A program made the translations under genes and the position numbers. The notes under the pieces are model-generated. The model was not told the DNA's origin and searched no databases. It saw nothing but the letters and a program-made list of their open reading frames with translations. Below, piece by piece: positions 63,609-64,000 of a stretch of DNA of 64,000 nt; the first letter of the stretch is position 1, and each line of letters starts with the position of its first letter. Origin of the DNA: Achromobacter piechaudii NBRC 102461 (GTDB lineage Bacteria; Pseudomonadota; Gammaproteobacteria; Burkholderiales; Burkholderiaceae_B); NCBI RefSeq assembly GCF_001571245.1, contig NZ_BCTK01000014.1, forward strand, positions 124,001-188,000, written 5' to 3'.

Positions 63609-64000
63609 CTACAGCCCGTTGACCGGAATCTTCAGATAGCGCACGCCGTTGTCTTCGGCGGGCGGAAAATGGCCCGCGCGGATATTGACCTGGATTGCGG
63701 GAAGGATCAGCGTCGGCATGGACAGGGTGGCGTCGCGCTGCGTGCGCATGGCGACGAACGCGTCTTCGCTGGTGCCCTCGCGCACGTGGATATTGGCCGC
63801 CCGCTGTTCGGCCACCGACGTCTGCCACTGTGCCTTGCGGCTGGCGGGCGGATAGTCGTGGCACATGAACAGGCGCGTGTTGCCGGGCAAGGCCAGCAGG
63901 CGCTGGATGGAGCGGTACAGCTCGTGGGCGTCGCCACCGGGAAAATCGCAGCGCGCGGTGCCCACGTCCGGCATGAACATCGTGTCGCCCACGAACGCGG
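63609..64000 (-). CDS. MBL-fold metallo-hydrolase, C-terminal part
   Basis: Only the last 130 residues are inside the window; the 5' end lies beyond the right edge. The visible part reads AFVGDTMFMPDVGTARCDFPGGDAHELYRSIQRLLAL and LFMCHDYPPASR, typical of the ETHE1/glyoxalase-II-like group with metal-binding Asp and His in GDTMFMPDVGTARCDFPGGD and CHDYP. Members act on glutathione persulfide or thioesters. The precise reaction cannot be told from this half. Confidence 0.85.
   Translation of the reverse strand, partial: AFVGDTMFMPDVGTARCDFPGGDAHELYRSIQRLLALPGNTRLFMCHDYPPASRKAQWQTSVAEQRAANIHVREGTSEDAFVAMRTQRDATLSMPTLILPAIQVNIRAGHFPPAEDNGVRYLKIPVNGL

Overview
The window looks like chromosomal DNA from a high-GC betaproteobacterium of the order Burkholderiales, most likely Alcaligenaceae (Achromobacter or Bordetella-like). 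Pointers are the Bug/TTT-type solute receptors, the local order hslU-hslV-dksA-COG0523, a single-cysteine DksA, two adjacent LpxL-type acyltransferases, and an SAH riboswitch ahead of ahcY-(PF04020)-metF. This is inference from gene content; no database search was run. No rRNA, tRNA, insertion sequence, integrase-flanked island or CRISPR array was seen.

Layout. 1-5065 (minus strand): end of a surface polysaccharide locus, with a WbsX-like protein cut by the left edge, rfbC, rfbA, rfbD, a family-2 glycosyltransferase and rfbB. It appears less GC-rich than the rest. 5243-8975: PduO-type cobalamin adenosyltransferase, a CusF-like periplasmic protein, the HslUV protease and DksA. 9102-15796: metal-homeostasis block with a His-rich COG0523 GTPase, Zur, a Zur-box palindrome, a tiny coupled membrane ORF, znuCBA, DUF1007 and a NicO-type permease. 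15828-20269 (minus): xerC, DUF484, dapF and two LpxL-like acyltransferases. 20544-21707: metK with a strong terminator.

21802-38505 is accessory catabolism and transport. It holds an amidase, an MHS-type MFS permease with a divergent two-module Lrp regulator, and a branched-chain-type ABC importer in which LivM, LivG and LivF are fused. It also holds a divergent polysaccharide-deacetylase-fold hydrolase, a GntR/FadR regulator and a flavin-reductase-like protein. A LysR regulator sits opposite a Bug receptor, LeuC/LeuD paralogues and a haloacetate-dehalogenase-like hydrolase.

38584-44154: DUF1289 protein, a GT4 glycosyltransferase, the SAH-riboswitch-controlled methyl-cycle operon (ahcY, PF04020 membrane protein, metF) and an orphan Bug receptor. 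44274-48424 (minus): the Anbu operon (circularly permuted ATP-grasp, alpha-E, transglutaminase-like protein, Anbu proteasome-like peptidase), with a terminator-like hairpin just before anbu. This is the least understood system in the window. 48648-64000: ygfA, a Slt70-like transglycosylase, cca, a MidA-like methyltransferase, an RhlE helicase with a repetitive RG-rich tail, ung, 3-hydroxybutyrate dehydrogenase, nhaA, a small unknown protein coupled to a GT4 enzyme, HIT and GNAT proteins, a two-domain PPK2-type polyphosphate:AMP phosphotransferase, and an MBL-fold hydrolase cut by the right edge.

Start codons were re-chosen from ribosome-binding sites, overlaps and family lengths where the longest open frame was implausible.
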